DNA of 64,000 bases from Arthrobacter sp. N199823. GTDB taxonomy: Bacteria > Actinomycetota > Actinomycetes > Actinomycetales > Micrococcaceae. Both the position numbers and the translations under genes were made by a program. The stretch spans positions 248,001 through 312,000 of the forward strand of contig NZ_PJIN01000001.1 in NCBI RefSeq assembly GCF_002929705.1. The letters run 5' to 3'. Shown here piece after piece: positions 25,531-34,629 of the stretch. Positions within the stretch are counted from its first letter, which is position 1. The number at the start of each line of letters is the position of its first letter. The notes below the pieces were generated by a model. It worked only from the letters and a program-made list of their open reading frames with translations. It searched no databases and was not told the origin of the DNA.

Positions 25531-26433
25531 TTAGCTTGTGTGGCGCTGGGTCGGGGCAAGAACCTTGATGACAGCGGAGTCATCCTCTGCAGCCAATCCC
25601 TGTGCCTGTCCCAAGAGGAAGAGCTGTTCTGCGGCTGCGGCAACGGGCGCGGCTAGTCCTGCAGCGCGGGCTGCCTTGCCGACGATCCCCATGTCCTTGA
25701 CGAAGATGTCCAGGCGGCTGAGCACCTCGGCGCCGTCTTCGGTGTAGGCCTCCAGGATGCGGGGGCCGCGGTTGGAGAGCATGAAGGAACCGGCGGCTCC
25801 TGCTTCGAGGGCGGCCAGAGTCTTCGCTTGGTCAAGACCCAGGGCATCAGCCAGAGCCAGCGCCTCAGCTGCTGCAGCAATGTGAACGCCACAGAGCAGC
25901 TGGTTGACGGTCTTGAGCGCCTGACCATCGCCGGGGTTATCGCCCACAATGGAGAGTGTGGAAGCGAGCAGTTCAAGCACCGGGGCAGCCTGACGCTGGG
26001 CTGCCGGCGTAGAGCCAACCACAATCAGCAGATCGCCCTCACCCGCACGGACAGGGCCGCCGGACAGCGGTGCGTCAACAAGTTCCACACCGAAATCGGC
26101 CAGCCTTGCCACTGTGGCCGGAATAGCCTCGGTGCCCACGGTGCTGGTGAGGATAACCACTGAGCCCTTGGACAGGACGGGGGCTACGCCATTTGCGCCG
26201 AACAGGACCTCGTCGAGCTGTTCGCCGTTACGGACTGCCAGCAGAAGGGCGTCGGCCCCGCGCGCTGCGGCCTGGGCCGAATCAAAGATGTTGATGCCAG
26301 CTTCTTTGGCCAGTTTCAGGCGCGGCTCGGCGATGTCAAAGCCATTGACAGTGAGCTTGGACGCCAAGCGGGTGGCCATGGGCAGCCCCATTGCGCCCAG
26401 GCCCAGGACTGCGACGGTGTACTTGTTGTTCAT
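25531..26433 (-). CDS. NAD-binding beta-hydroxyacid dehydrogenase, L-threonate/erythronate type
   Basis: 300 residues. The N-terminal Rossmann motif VAVLGLGAMGLPMATRLA and the substrate motif DAPLSGGPVRAGEGDLLIVVG, plus the catalytic Lys in GDGQALKTVNQLL, identify the 3-hydroxyisobutyrate dehydrogenase superfamily. Linkage to a four-carbon acid sugar kinase (37 bases upstream in the same direction) points to the LtnD-like branch, which oxidises L-threonate or a related tetronate at C2. ATG 26433 follows AAGGAG. The isomerase and decarboxylase genes of the known pathway are not in the neighbourhood. Confidence 0.87.
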   Translation of the reverse strand: MNNKYTVAVLGLGAMGLPMATRLASKLTVNGFDIAEPRLKLAKEAGINIFDSAQAAARGADALLLAVRNGEQLDEVLFGANGVAPVLSKGSVVILTSTVGTEAIPATVARLADFGVELVDAPLSGGPVRAGEGDLLIVVGSTPAAQRQAAPVLELLASTLSIVGDNPGDGQALKTVNQLLCGVHIAAAAEALALADALGLDQAKTLAALEAGAAGSFMLSNRGPRILEAYTEDGAEVLSRLDIFVKDMGIVGKAARAAGLAAPVAAAAEQLFLLGQAQGLAAEDDSAVIKVLAPTQRHTS

Positions 26434-26470
26434 GGTGGTCTCCTTGAAAATCTGCAGTGTAAAACGAGGA

Positions 26471-27940
26471 CTAAAAAGTTGTGCTGAGCTTGCGGGTGAC
26501 GTCGGCCAGGGATTGATCGTCGCCAACGTTGCCGGCGAAGACAATGTAGGGAATGCCCGCGGCCGGGCCATCAACGGGTTCCCAGAGTGAAACGATGCCC
26601 GGGAGCATGGGGCCGCGGACAATGGCGTGGCGAATCTCCAGCCCGTGCGCGGCAACGTCGGAGGAGGTGATGCCACCCTTGGCGATAACGAAGCGCGGGG
26701 GAGTGGACTTGAGCGTCTGGTTGACCACATCGACGACGGCGGCCGAGACTGTGCGGGCAATCAACAGGCTCGCTGCGGCGTCGTCAGATTTGATCAGCAA
26801 GCGGCTGGTATGGACAATCACGTCACCCGTTGCCAGCGCCTGGGCAATGTCGGCGACGACGTCGGACACGTGGGTGGCGCCGTCGTCGGCCAGTAGCTTC
26901 TGAACATCGATCTCAACGATCCGAGCCGAACTGTGCGCATCAGTGAGGGCCTTGAGCTGGCGGGTGGTGACGCCAACGTGGGAACCCACCACGATCAGCC
27001 CGCCGCGAGCCGAAGCTGCCGGAACGGTGCGGTCGGCATGGAAGATTTCCTCCGTGGCCAGTGGGGCGTGGATTTCCTGACCGATACGGGCGCGGACAAA
27101 CGGCGGCCCAACGCGGTAGATGAACGACTTTCCGCGGCGCTCGGACTCTTCCAGGCCCAGGGCGAGGACGCGCAGGTCATTTTCCGTGACGGCGTCAACC
27201 ACAATCGGGTTGGATGCGGTGGCTGCCTCGAGAGCGTCGGCGATGGCAGTGGCTCCGGCTGCGGGGGTGCCGCGGCGAATCAGGGGCAGGTCGAGGGTGA
27301 TGACGCGGGAGGCAGGGATGCGGCCGTGGGACTTTTCTTCCACGTAGTCCGCAAGGGAGGAGTGCGTGAAGCCGAAGCTGGCATCGTTGGCGAACTCGGT
27401 TTCGGCCACCGGGATGAGTGTGCCGTTCTCGCCGCGGGTGAAGTGAATGCCGCCAATGGTGATGCGGCCGGCGTCGGGAAAGGCCGGGACGATGACAACA
27501 CCGTCAATGGTTCCACCATTGTTGGCAGCGATTGTTGCGGCAATGGTGTCCGGCTCGAGGGGGAAGTGTCCGCGAAGAGTTGAATCGCTGCGGCTGACAA
27601 AGCCCACAGAAATGCCTGCAGTCTGGGCGGCAGCCAGAGCGTTGAGAACAATCTCATCGTTCCGGGCCGCAGCCTCGGCGGGATCCAAGCTGCGGGTGTT
27701 GGTGAGAACGTATACGGCCTTGGCCAGAACACCGTCGATCCTGTGTCCGAACACCCAATCGAAGTCTGCAACGTCCCACTGTGTGAGAACGGGCAGGTTT
27801 GCAACGGACTGAGTTCCGGTGGGGTCGTCGTCGAGCACAATGAGCACTCGGTCTGCGGCGGCAACCTTGGCGGAGACCAGAGCCGCAGGTACGGGGACCT
27901 CTGCCGGGTAAGCAGCCAGGAGTTCGGATTCAAGGATCAT
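26471..27940 (-). CDS. Four-carbon acid sugar kinase family protein
   Basis: 489 residues, slightly longer than the family's usual 420-430. The N-terminal sugar-binding domain shows VLIVLDDDPTGTQSVANLPVLT and the FVSRSDSTLRGHFPLE motif; the C-terminal nucleotide domain shows RFVIAKGGITSSDVAAHGLEI. OtnK/DtnK-type enzymes phosphorylate 3-oxo-tetronates made by the dehydrogenase encoded next. ATG 27940 is used because the family start follows closely; AGAGG lies nine bases upstream. A FadR-type operator lies in its promoter and the matching regulator gene is divergent, forming a self-contained catabolic locus. Confidence 0.88.
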   Translation of the reverse strand: MILESELLAAYPAEVPVPAALVSAKVAAADRVLIVLDDDPTGTQSVANLPVLTQWDVADFDWVFGHRIDGVLAKAVYVLTNTRSLDPAEAAARNDEIVLNALAAAQTAGISVGFVSRSDSTLRGHFPLEPDTIAATIAANNGGTIDGVVIVPAFPDAGRITIGGIHFTRGENGTLIPVAETEFANDASFGFTHSSLADYVEEKSHGRIPASRVITLDLPLIRRGTPAAGATAIADALEAATASNPIVVDAVTENDLRVLALGLEESERRGKSFIYRVGPPFVRARIGQEIHAPLATEEIFHADRTVPAASARGGLIVVGSHVGVTTRQLKALTDAHSSARIVEIDVQKLLADDGATHVSDVVADIAQALATGDVIVHTSRLLIKSDDAAASLLIARTVSAAVVDVVNQTLKSTPPRFVIAKGGITSSDVAAHGLEIRHAIVRGPMLPGIVSLWEPVDGPAAGIPYIVFAGNVGDDQSLADVTRKLSTTF

Positions 27941-27972
27941 TTCTTCACACCTCTTTGTGGGGAATTCTTTTG

Positions 27973-27991
27973 TAAGATGTCTGACATCTAA
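27973..27991. promoter_or_regulatory. FadR/GntR-type operator
   Basis: AGATGTC and GACATCT flank one T (27975-27989); the symmetry extends imperfectly to 27973-27991. It lies 33 bases upstream of the kinase start, between the divergent kinase and regulator genes, and contains the ATGTCTGACAT core common in FadR-family sites. Confidence 0.8.
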
Positions 27992-28100
27992 CATTTGACT
28001 GCTATTGTGGCACACGACACGTCACGCTTGCAAGCCGCTACCGGAACGCCCAGCAAGAAGGCCCTAAACTGTAGTTTCATTCGTGTGGGGAAAGGAAATC

Positions 28101-28805
28101 ATGGCACGCAAGTCATTGACCGATGTGGTGGCTGATGATCTGCTGGACCGAATCGTCGCCGGTGAGTTCGCGCCGAACTCGCTAGTCCCGGGTGAACTGG
28201 AGCTGAGCTCCCAGCATGAAGTGAGCCGGATGACGGTACGTGAAGCCATGAAAACACTTGTCGCGCAGCGCATTCTCAGGGTGGAGCGGGGGCGCGGAAC
28301 ATTCGTCAACCCCCTCGCCAGCTGGGGTTCCCTCAACGCCGTGCTCCGGGCCGTCTCGGAGGGTGAGGATCACGCCGTCGTAGCTGTCCAGCTGATTGAG
28401 CTGCGGCGCATGCTGGAAACCGGCGCCTGTGAACTGGCAGCATCGCGCATCACCGATGAAGACCTCGAAGATATGGGCCAGCAGCTCAGCAAGATGAAGG
28501 CTGCCCATGAGGCGTCTGATGTGCCGGCGTTCGTGGCATCCGACCTCGCATTCCACGACATCATTTTGCAGGCGTCCGGCAATATTTTCGTGTCGGTGCT
28601 CTTTGACCCCCTGCACCGCATTTTGGAGAGCCGTCGCGCTGAAACGTCACAGGTTCCGCAGATCCAGAGCAACGCCATCGCCATGCACGGGGCCATTTTG
28701 ACGGCGCTAAGCCAGCGCAAGCCGGAGCTTGCCCGGGTAGCCATGGACAATCACATGGCCCAAACGCTCGATGACCTCAAGAGCTACGTGCTGCGCTCGC
28801 AGTAA
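28101..28805 (+). CDS. FadR-family (GntR) transcriptional regulator
   Basis: 234 residues. The winged helix (residues about 5-72) reads VVADDLLDRIVAGEFAPNSLVPGELELSSQHEVSRMTVREAMKTL, with the wing RVERGRGTFV; an all-helical FCD domain follows with the metal/effector residues (DLAFHDIIL, AMHGAILTAL). ATG 28101 follows AAAGGA. Divergent from the acid sugar kinase, it is probably the repressor that binds the palindrome at 27973 and releases on a four-carbon acid or its oxidised product; this is inference from position. Confidence 0.92.
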   Translation: MARKSLTDVVADDLLDRIVAGEFAPNSLVPGELELSSQHEVSRMTVREAMKTLVAQRILRVERGRGTFVNPLASWGSLNAVLRAVSEGEDHAVVAVQLIELRRMLETGACELAASRITDEDLEDMGQQLSKMKAAHEASDVPAFVASDLAFHDIILQASGNIFVSVLFDPLHRILESRRAETSQVPQIQSNAIAMHGAILTALSQRKPELARVAMDNHMAQTLDDLKSYVLRSQ

Positions 28806-29335
28806 GGGCTCCACCGCAAGAATGCACGACGACGGTCAGCTCGCCTACCGTTGTGGGCGCAGCAGCAGCGGATGGTGTTCAGGCCGGGCAGAGATTTCCA
28901 ACCCGGGCTGAACCTTGATTATCTAGCCTTTGGCGATGCAGAACTTGCAGCGCGGGTTGCCCCCAGTACCGGACATGCGATTCTTGGCCGGAATCAGTTT
29001 GCCTGCCTAGCAGTCATCGTGATCGTGGTGGACATCAGGATCTGATGGGTTGGACGAGTGATAGGCACTAACTTTCACAATAAACTCCTTGTGCGAATTG
29101 CAGTTCAACGATGAAGCCAATTGGAGACCATCGGCAGGCTCTGACGTTTCGCCTAAGATGGGATGAGATATGAATGAAGTCCCGGCTATAGTCAAAGTCG
29201 ATTTTGGGCAGATTTTCCGGTGGAGTCCGTTTTCGTCCATTTATGTTCTCGTGGGGTTCCGGTGTAGCCGAGGCTTTTCCCGTAATGTCTTGTCTAGGAA
29301 TATGAGTGGCATCAATAAAATGTCATAGTTAGATT
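28806..29335. other. 530-base region without a credible gene
   Basis: Short frames exist on both strands, but none has a ribosome site with a plausible protein. On the minus strand a 17-codon stretch (MSGTGGNPRCKFCIAKG, about 28935-28985) has a zinc-finger look and could be a gene remnant. The promoter of the DUF4352-like gene should lie in the right half. Confidence 0.4.
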
Positions 29336-30238
29336 ATGACAACACCAGAGCACCCTGAGATGGGCTCGCAGCAGACCGCCTCATTTCAATCGCATCAATC
29401 AGACTTGGCACAGCCGGGCCTTGGATCGCCAATGCAGGGGCTTCCGCCCCAGCCGACAAAGGTGAAAAAACAGCGGAACGTCGTCGGCCTAATTGCACTC
29501 ATTGTGGGGGTGATTGGGTTTGTTTTCGCTTGCATCCCCGGAGCCCTCATCCTTGGCTGGATTTTGCTGCCGATCGCATTCGTCCTGTCACTCGTATCTT
29601 TGTTCCTCAAGGACAAGGCAAAGTGGATGGGCATCACCGCTCTGCTCATCTCGATCGTGGGTACAATCGTAGGAGTTGCAGTCTTCGTCTCCGTTCTTGC
29701 CACCTCGGTCGACAACGCTATCGGCGGCGGAGACACCACCGTTGTCCAGCCGTTGGCTGATGCGGGCGCCAACAGTGGAGCAGCGCAGGAAAAGCCGGCA
29801 TCGAACGCAGGAACCCGCGAGAACCCCCATCCAATCGGATCTGTTATCGAATCTGACGATTGGCGCGTCGTGGTTAATTCTGTCACCTTGGCTGCCACAG
29901 ATGCAGTTATAGCCGCCAACTCCTTCAATGAGCCTGCAGCGGCAGGTTCCGAGTACATAGTCGTGAACTACTCCGCTACCTACCTAGGCGATGACCCCAA
30001 CGGTCAAATGCCTGCCTTTGTTTCAATTGAGTACGTCACCGCGGACGGAAAAACCGTCAACGGACTCGATAAGATGGTTATCGCGGCAGATGCCATGGAC
30101 ACCACAAGCGCGCTATACAAAGACGGTACAGCAACAGGCAACGAGGCCATTGAAGTACCGACTGCCACGGCTGGCCAAGGCGTTCTTGCTGTCAGGCCCG
30201 GCATGATGGCCGACAAAATATTCGTAGCCGTCAAGTAA
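29336..30238 (+). CDS. DUF4352-like membrane-anchored protein
   Basis: 300 residues. A Pro/Gln-rich cytoplasmic lead (about 45 residues) precedes three hydrophobic helices (VVGLIALIVGVIGFVF, GALILGWILLPIAFVLSLVSLFL, ITALLISIVGTIVGVAVFVSVLA). The extracellular part (from about 165) fits the beta-sandwich of DUF4352 with VVVNSVTLAATDAVIAANSFN and EYIVVNYSATYLGDD. The same pattern occurs in the truncated gene at 40880-41499, so the window holds two members. Such proteins are cell-surface lipoprotein-like or membrane-bound with unknown role. ATG 29336; no strong ribosome site. It ends at a terminator. Confidence 0.75.
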   Translation: MTTPEHPEMGSQQTASFQSHQSDLAQPGLGSPMQGLPPQPTKVKKQRNVVGLIALIVGVIGFVFACIPGALILGWILLPIAFVLSLVSLFLKDKAKWMGITALLISIVGTIVGVAVFVSVLATSVDNAIGGGDTTVVQPLADAGANSGAAQEKPASNAGTRENPHPIGSVIESDDWRVVVNSVTLAATDAVIAANSFNEPAAAGSEYIVVNYSATYLGDDPNGQMPAFVSIEYVTADGKTVNGLDKMVIAADAMDTTSALYKDGTATGNEAIEVPTATAGQGVLAVRPGMMADKIFVAVK

Positions 30239-30295
30239 AACTCAGGAAAACTTTTAGTAGCTCCGATACAAAAAACAGATCATTTAGGAAAACGC

Positions 30296-30326
30296 AAAGC
30301 CCCCGTTTATCAACGGGGGCTTTGTC
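30296..30326 (+). terminator. Rho-independent terminator
   Basis: Perfect ten-base arms AAAGCCCCCG and CGGGGGCTTT with an eight-base loop, symmetric in A and T tails, so it works in both directions. Confidence 0.9.
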
Positions 30327-30497
30327 GTACCACTTCCAAGGAATCACGGCCACCAATTTGAACGCCGCTGGTGTAAAGGGTTGGTAGATAATTTGTTGGT
30401 AGCCCCGGTCGATTCTTGGGCATTTGCAATAGGCGTGTTGCAGTACGTATCCCTGAGTCACTGAATCTTGGCGGCGTTCCTCGTAGGGAAGCGGCCA

Positions 30498-31640
30498 TTA
30501 AGGCTCGGTGTAGGTAACAACGACTTGTGGGTACCCGGGCACGTCTAACGTCCGTTGTTCAAAATCATCGAGCCGGATGAGGGTGAGGCCGTCCCAGCCC
30601 TCGTTCCGGGTGTTGCCACCCGCCACAACGGCCCACTCCGTTCCGGCAGCATCGCTCCAGGCTGTGACAGTCTCATGAGGCACGTCCAGGGGAGCGATTC
30701 GTTCGTCCCCGGTGTCCAGATTGAGCACGGAAAGGTTCGGGACGCCGTCGGCGTTGCCAAAGGATCCGGTCCCCACGGTTAGCAAGAGTCGACTGGCAAG
30801 AGCGGTGCCGTGAGCGTGCGAATTTGCGGCGCTGGGAATGGAGTTGGACTTGCCTGTCACTGGGTCAAACCGCACCACAACCTTCCCTTGCACAGGCAGC
30901 AGGATTGTCCCGTCCGCATCCACCGCTGCGTAATGGATTTTCTCCCACGAGGCCAACCCACCTTCTGTCCCGAAGGGTGCAATCTTGTGGGTCGTGGCAC
31001 GCAGCGAAGCGGGATCCACCACGGTGACTGTGAAACTGTCGTGGTCTATGGTCGCCACCCACGCGCCGTCGGGGGCCACCACAACGTCAAACGGCCGCCA
31101 TCCCACCCGCACTGAGCCCGTGAAAACTCCCCGCTGAACGTCAAACACTTCGAGGAAACACGTCTCAGTATCCAAACTGACGGCAACGTAAACGGCTGAT
31201 CCGTCGGGCGCAACGGCCAAGCCCAGCCCACCCGGACGGTACTCGCCCTGACTAATTTCTGCTGCTGGGTGGAGGTACGGCACCAAGGAGCGGCGGGTGA
31301 ACGTCGCTAAATCCACAACCGCCAAGCCCTCCGCAGTCGCCACATAAGCAGCATGGGTGGGGGAGTGGACACCGATTCCCCACGGTGCCGCACCAACAGT
31401 GATGAACTCAATCGCGCCCGGATCTTCATTCGACGGATCGATTCGCGCAATCTTGTCAGTGTGCGCCAGCGTCGCCAGCAAAAAAGAAGAGTTCGACGCC
31501 GGATGGCTCGCCGACGGCTTTGGGGCAGCAACGGTGCTGGGCTTCTGCACTGGCACACCATCTGTGGTGCAGCCGCCTAGGCCGAGAGCGGCAATTCCGG
31601 CCGCGCCTAACACCGTCCGCCGAGCGATTACGGGCTCCAC
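30498..31640 (-). CDS. Beta-propeller protein with Tat/lipoprotein signal
   Basis: 380 residues from GTG 31640. The signal has twin arginines (IARRTVLGAAG) and a lipobox ALGLGGC. The body is built of repeated blades with YVTN-like strands (AAYVATAEGLAVVDLATF, GSAVYVAVSLDTETCFLEVFDV, AWVATIDHDSFTVTVVDPAS), as in YncE-type propellers. The start lies inside the end of the NERD-UvrD helicase gene (13-base overlap), so expression should be coupled to it, an unexpected partnership of a cell-surface protein with a cytoplasmic helicase. No strong ribosome site is seen, in line with coupling. Function unknown. Confidence 0.8.
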   Translation of the reverse strand: MEPVIARRTVLGAAGIAALGLGGCTTDGVPVQKPSTVAAPKPSASHPASNSSFLLATLAHTDKIARIDPSNEDPGAIEFITVGAAPWGIGVHSPTHAAYVATAEGLAVVDLATFTRRSLVPYLHPAAEISQGEYRPGGLGLAVAPDGSAVYVAVSLDTETCFLEVFDVQRGVFTGSVRVGWRPFDVVVAPDGAWVATIDHDSFTVTVVDPASLRATTHKIAPFGTEGGLASWEKIHYAAVDADGTILLPVQGKVVVRFDPVTGKSNSIPSAANSHAHGTALASRLLLTVGTGSFGNADGVPNLSVLNLDTGDERIAPLDVPHETVTAWSDAAGTEWAVVAGGNTRNEGWDGLTLIRLDDFEQRTLDVPGYPQVVVTYTEP

Positions 31641-33283
31641 TGTCGTGCCCGCGAAAGAGCTAAACGTAGCTGCGTACCGCCGGCTTCGGCGATCAGGCTC
31701 GTGTCGCCGACAACCACCAGCAACGTTCGTGCTCGGGACAGCCCAACATAAAGCAGCTCGGCTGCGCGCTCCATATCCTTGAAACCATTGACGCACAGGA
31801 TCACAACGGAGCGTTCAAGACCTTTGAAGCCCAGGACGTGGCCGTAGAACTCACTTTCGTTGGCATGGAATTCACGCCAGTACTCACCGATTTCATTGCG
31901 GTCAGAGTATTCCAGATGGATTGGATGCCGGGTTTTGGTTGTCAGCAGGGCAATTTGGTTATTGGTCCAGCCGTCTTCAATGAGTGCATCAATGCAGCTA
32001 CTGGCAACGTCCAAAGCGGCATCCGTAGCGCATTCGACCATCCGAACAGCCATTCCGGTGCTGCCTCGGGAGATGAACTTATCCCCGGCAAATTCCTTGA
32101 AAGTTTCGGCTATCTTCTTCGTATTGCGCAGATTCTCGTCGATGTGGATCGGGAGGAGATCGGCTATTGCATCATCGCTGGACCAGCGCTTGTAGACGTC
32201 CTGGCCATCATCCATAAAGGCATAGATTTCCGACTCGTCAGTGTCCTTCAGGCACGCACGCAGCGCTTCCCACCACAGAGGGGCAAAGTCCTGCGCCTCA
32301 TCAACGATCACGGCATCGAACTTTTCATTCTCCGGAAGGTCCGCGGCAAGCTCTTTCAAAATCCGGGGCATATCCACATCGTAATAGTCCTGACCCTCGC
32401 CGTCGGGGACACCCAGGGACTTCACGAATTCATGGAACTCACCGGTGAATGCGGGCTTGGCCTGCCGCCAGCCGCTGACTTGGTTGGACAGGTACATGCC
32501 AAGGCCCTTGTTGTAGCAAAACAATCCCACGCGTTTTCTCGATTTGCACAGCTCCCTGGCCTTTTCCACCGCCAGCCAGGTTTTGCCGCTCCCGGCGCCG
32601 CCGGTGAACCTGATGCGTGGCAATGAACGTGTCGCAGAAAGCAGGACCTTCTGCCGCTCCGTCAGGTGATCCTGCTTGTCTTCATCTTCTCCATAGCCCG
32701 CTGCGTCATTGCTGGCTTGGTCAAGATTTCCCTCAAGTTTGGGGATAATTCGTTCCAAGAATTGTGCAGCTAGCGGTCCTGTGCCGTTTCCTTCGACTTG
32801 GATTGCGTGGCGGATCAGTTCGGCAGGATTCTTGAGATCGTCCTGATCCAGAAACAGCTTCCGAGGATTGCCGGACTTGACCCATTCTTGGCCAACAGAG
32901 GAGTAGGGGAATGCCGCCATGTAGACGAACCTGCTTGTCAGCAGCATTCCCATGTGGTCCTGCAGCCACAGCTTGAAGGCATGTTGGGAGCCTTGGGACT
33001 GTGCCAGCGGGTCTTTCAGTTTGCGCTTGCCGTCAGCACCACCGGATTGGAACCACTGGCCATTCTCATTGGTAACGAGGCCGCCCTTGACCTCGATGGC
33101 TGCTAGGCCTACGCCGGGCCAGAGCACCAGAATGTCGATCTCGTGTTCGGCCCGTCCGTACCGTACCTGGACCGAGTGGACCAATACAACGTCGTCAGGC
33201 AGTGATGCCTTCAGGACATCCCAGACGGCCTTTTCGGCAAGTTGGCCATCGCTGAAATCAGGTTCGGGCGGAATGAGGCGCAA
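31628..33283 (-). CDS. NERD nuclease-UvrD-like helicase fusion
   Basis: 551 residues from TTG 33283 (AAAGGAA upstream). Residues 10-130 are a NERD domain with the nuclease-type acidic set Asp50 (EIDILVL), Glu64 and Lys66 (AIEVKGG). A superfamily 1 helicase follows: Walker A GGAGSGKT (228-235), Walker B VIVDEAQD (325-332), MDDGQDVYKRW, and the late VLGFKGLERSVVILCV and LLYVGLSRART motifs. NERD-UvrD proteins occur in defence-related and DNA-repair settings. The HNH endonuclease gene is divergent, 242 bases away. The stop lies within the Tat-lipoprotein gene start. Confidence 0.9.
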   Translation of the reverse strand: MRLIPPEPDFSDGQLAEKAVWDVLKASLPDDVVLVHSVQVRYGRAEHEIDILVLWPGVGLAAIEVKGGLVTNENGQWFQSGGADGKRKLKDPLAQSQGSQHAFKLWLQDHMGMLLTSRFVYMAAFPYSSVGQEWVKSGNPRKLFLDQDDLKNPAELIRHAIQVEGNGTGPLAAQFLERIIPKLEGNLDQASNDAAGYGEDEDKQDHLTERQKVLLSATRSLPRIRFTGGAGSGKTWLAVEKARELCKSRKRVGLFCYNKGLGMYLSNQVSGWRQAKPAFTGEFHEFVKSLGVPDGEGQDYYDVDMPRILKELAADLPENEKFDAVIVDEAQDFAPLWWEALRACLKDTDESEIYAFMDDGQDVYKRWSSDDAIADLLPIHIDENLRNTKKIAETFKEFAGDKFISRGSTGMAVRMVECATDAALDVASSCIDALIEDGWTNNQIALLTTKTRHPIHLEYSDRNEIGEYWREFHANESEFYGHVLGFKGLERSVVILCVNGFKDMERAAELLYVGLSRARTLLVVVGDTSLIAEAGGTQLRLALSRARQWSP

Positions 33284-33525
33284 GGCGAGTTCCTTTCGAA
33301 GATCATGGGAAATCCAAACCTATCGGGTGTTTCCACGAGGCGCTGATTGCTACACGGCACCGCAACGCATTTCCGAGCCAGCAGGCCGGAATGTCAACTG
33401 GAAACCTGGGAGGGGTGGTCACCGTTAGTGCCAAAGCTGCGGTTGTGGTTTCCTGGGACTGACAGATCCGCCGATTGCACTAGCAGAGTTCTCGTCGTGG
33501 ACCTTAGAGCAGAGGGAGCTGACAA

Positions 33526-34629
33526 ATGTCAGGCAGAGATATGAGCGTTGAATATTCCGTGTCGAAGGCCGCTCGGATGCTTGAAGTCAGGGATGCAACA
33601 GTCTTGGACTACATTGCAGCGGGCCAGTTGCCCAATGCCTATTTGGATCCCAGCTCAGGGCACGCATACAAGATTCCTCATGATGATCTACAACTACTCC
33701 GCCAAAAGGGAGCTCGAAATTTTGACGAGCGGCTGCGTGCCGCAGCAATGCTCTGGCTGGAGCAGAGGACAAGCGACGGAGCGGATGCGCTTCACACGTC
33801 TGACTTGGATGACTTCCAGTTTGAAGGCTCCCCATTCCGGTTGAAGGACACCACAAAAGGGATCCGGAAGCCAAAAGAACTGGACACTGCTCTCTCAATC
33901 ACGACGGTTTACAGGGCGCCGGGTAAAGCCGCGCCCTATCGTGACGAAGTAGGTGCCGACGGATTACTTAGGTACAAGTGGGAGGGTGATGACCCCGACC
34001 TATATACGAACGTCGGATTGAGGAACGCCATGGAACGGAAGCTACCGCTCATTTGGTTCTTTGGCGTAGGCGCATCACAGTTTCAGGCAATCTTTCCTGT
34101 CTATTTGGTCGCAGAAGAGCCTAGGGAGCAACAATTTGTACTTGACATCGATGCAGCCAACAATCCCGCAGTTTTCAATGCTCCTGGTGTTGGCGTCGAG
34201 GCGCTAGGCCCTGTCAAGCAATATGCGAACCGATTGGCTAGAGTACGCCTACATCAAAGAGTCTTTAGGTCCTCAGTTCTTCGTGCTTACGATTCAAGAT
34301 GTGCTGTCTGTAACTTGAAGCACGCAGTCCTCTTGGACGCTGCCCACATCATCCCGGATAGAGAAGAAAACGGCATCGCCTCGGTACAGAATGGCTTGGC
34401 GTTATGCAAAATTCACCATGCCGCATTTGACGCCAATATTTTGGGTGTTTCACCGAATCTCGTGGTTCACATTCGAGACGACGTCTTGTTGGAAGTGGAC
34501 GGTCCTATGCTCAAGTACGGACTACAGGAGCGTCACAACCAGAAACTGATGAGCATTCCCGCAAATAAATCAGAAAAGCCCAGTGAGGATTTCCTAGCTC
34601 GTACATTCGAGAAGTTCCTTGCGAGATAG
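33526..34629 (+). CDS. HNH restriction-type endonuclease (COG3440-like)
   Basis: 367 residues. Residues 1-65 form a MerR/excisionase-like helix-turn-helix (YSVSKAARMLEVRDATVLDYIAAGQLPNAYLD). The middle domain (about 100-210; KGIRKPKELDTALSITTVYR, LIWFFGVGASQFQAIFPVYLV) is the one regularly found before HNH in predicted restriction endonucleases. The HNH domain has Cys259-xx-Cys262, DAAHIIPDRE and CKIHHAAFD (294-302), with histidines and zinc cysteines intact. ATG 33526 follows GAGGGAG. It probably cleaves modified or foreign DNA as a stand-alone type IV-like enzyme; this is inference from the family. Confidence 0.85.
   Translation: MSGRDMSVEYSVSKAARMLEVRDATVLDYIAAGQLPNAYLDPSSGHAYKIPHDDLQLLRQKGARNFDERLRAAAMLWLEQRTSDGADALHTSDLDDFQFEGSPFRLKDTTKGIRKPKELDTALSITTVYRAPGKAAPYRDEVGADGLLRYKWEGDDPDLYTNVGLRNAMERKLPLIWFFGVGASQFQAIFPVYLVAEEPREQQFVLDIDAANNPAVFNAPGVGVEALGPVKQYANRLARVRLHQRVFRSSVLRAYDSRCAVCNLKHAVLLDAAHIIPDREENGIASVQNGLALCKIHHAAFDANILGVSPNLVVHIRDDVLLEVDGPMLKYGLQERHNQKLMSIPANKSEKPSEDFLARTFEKFLAR

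Noticed and set aside
26933-27583. Plus-strand frame of 216 codons
   Set aside because: Antisense to the acid sugar kinase, whose motifs are clear.
28851-29045. Plus-strand frame of 64 codons
   Set aside because: No plausible product; the opposite strand shows only a possible remnant.
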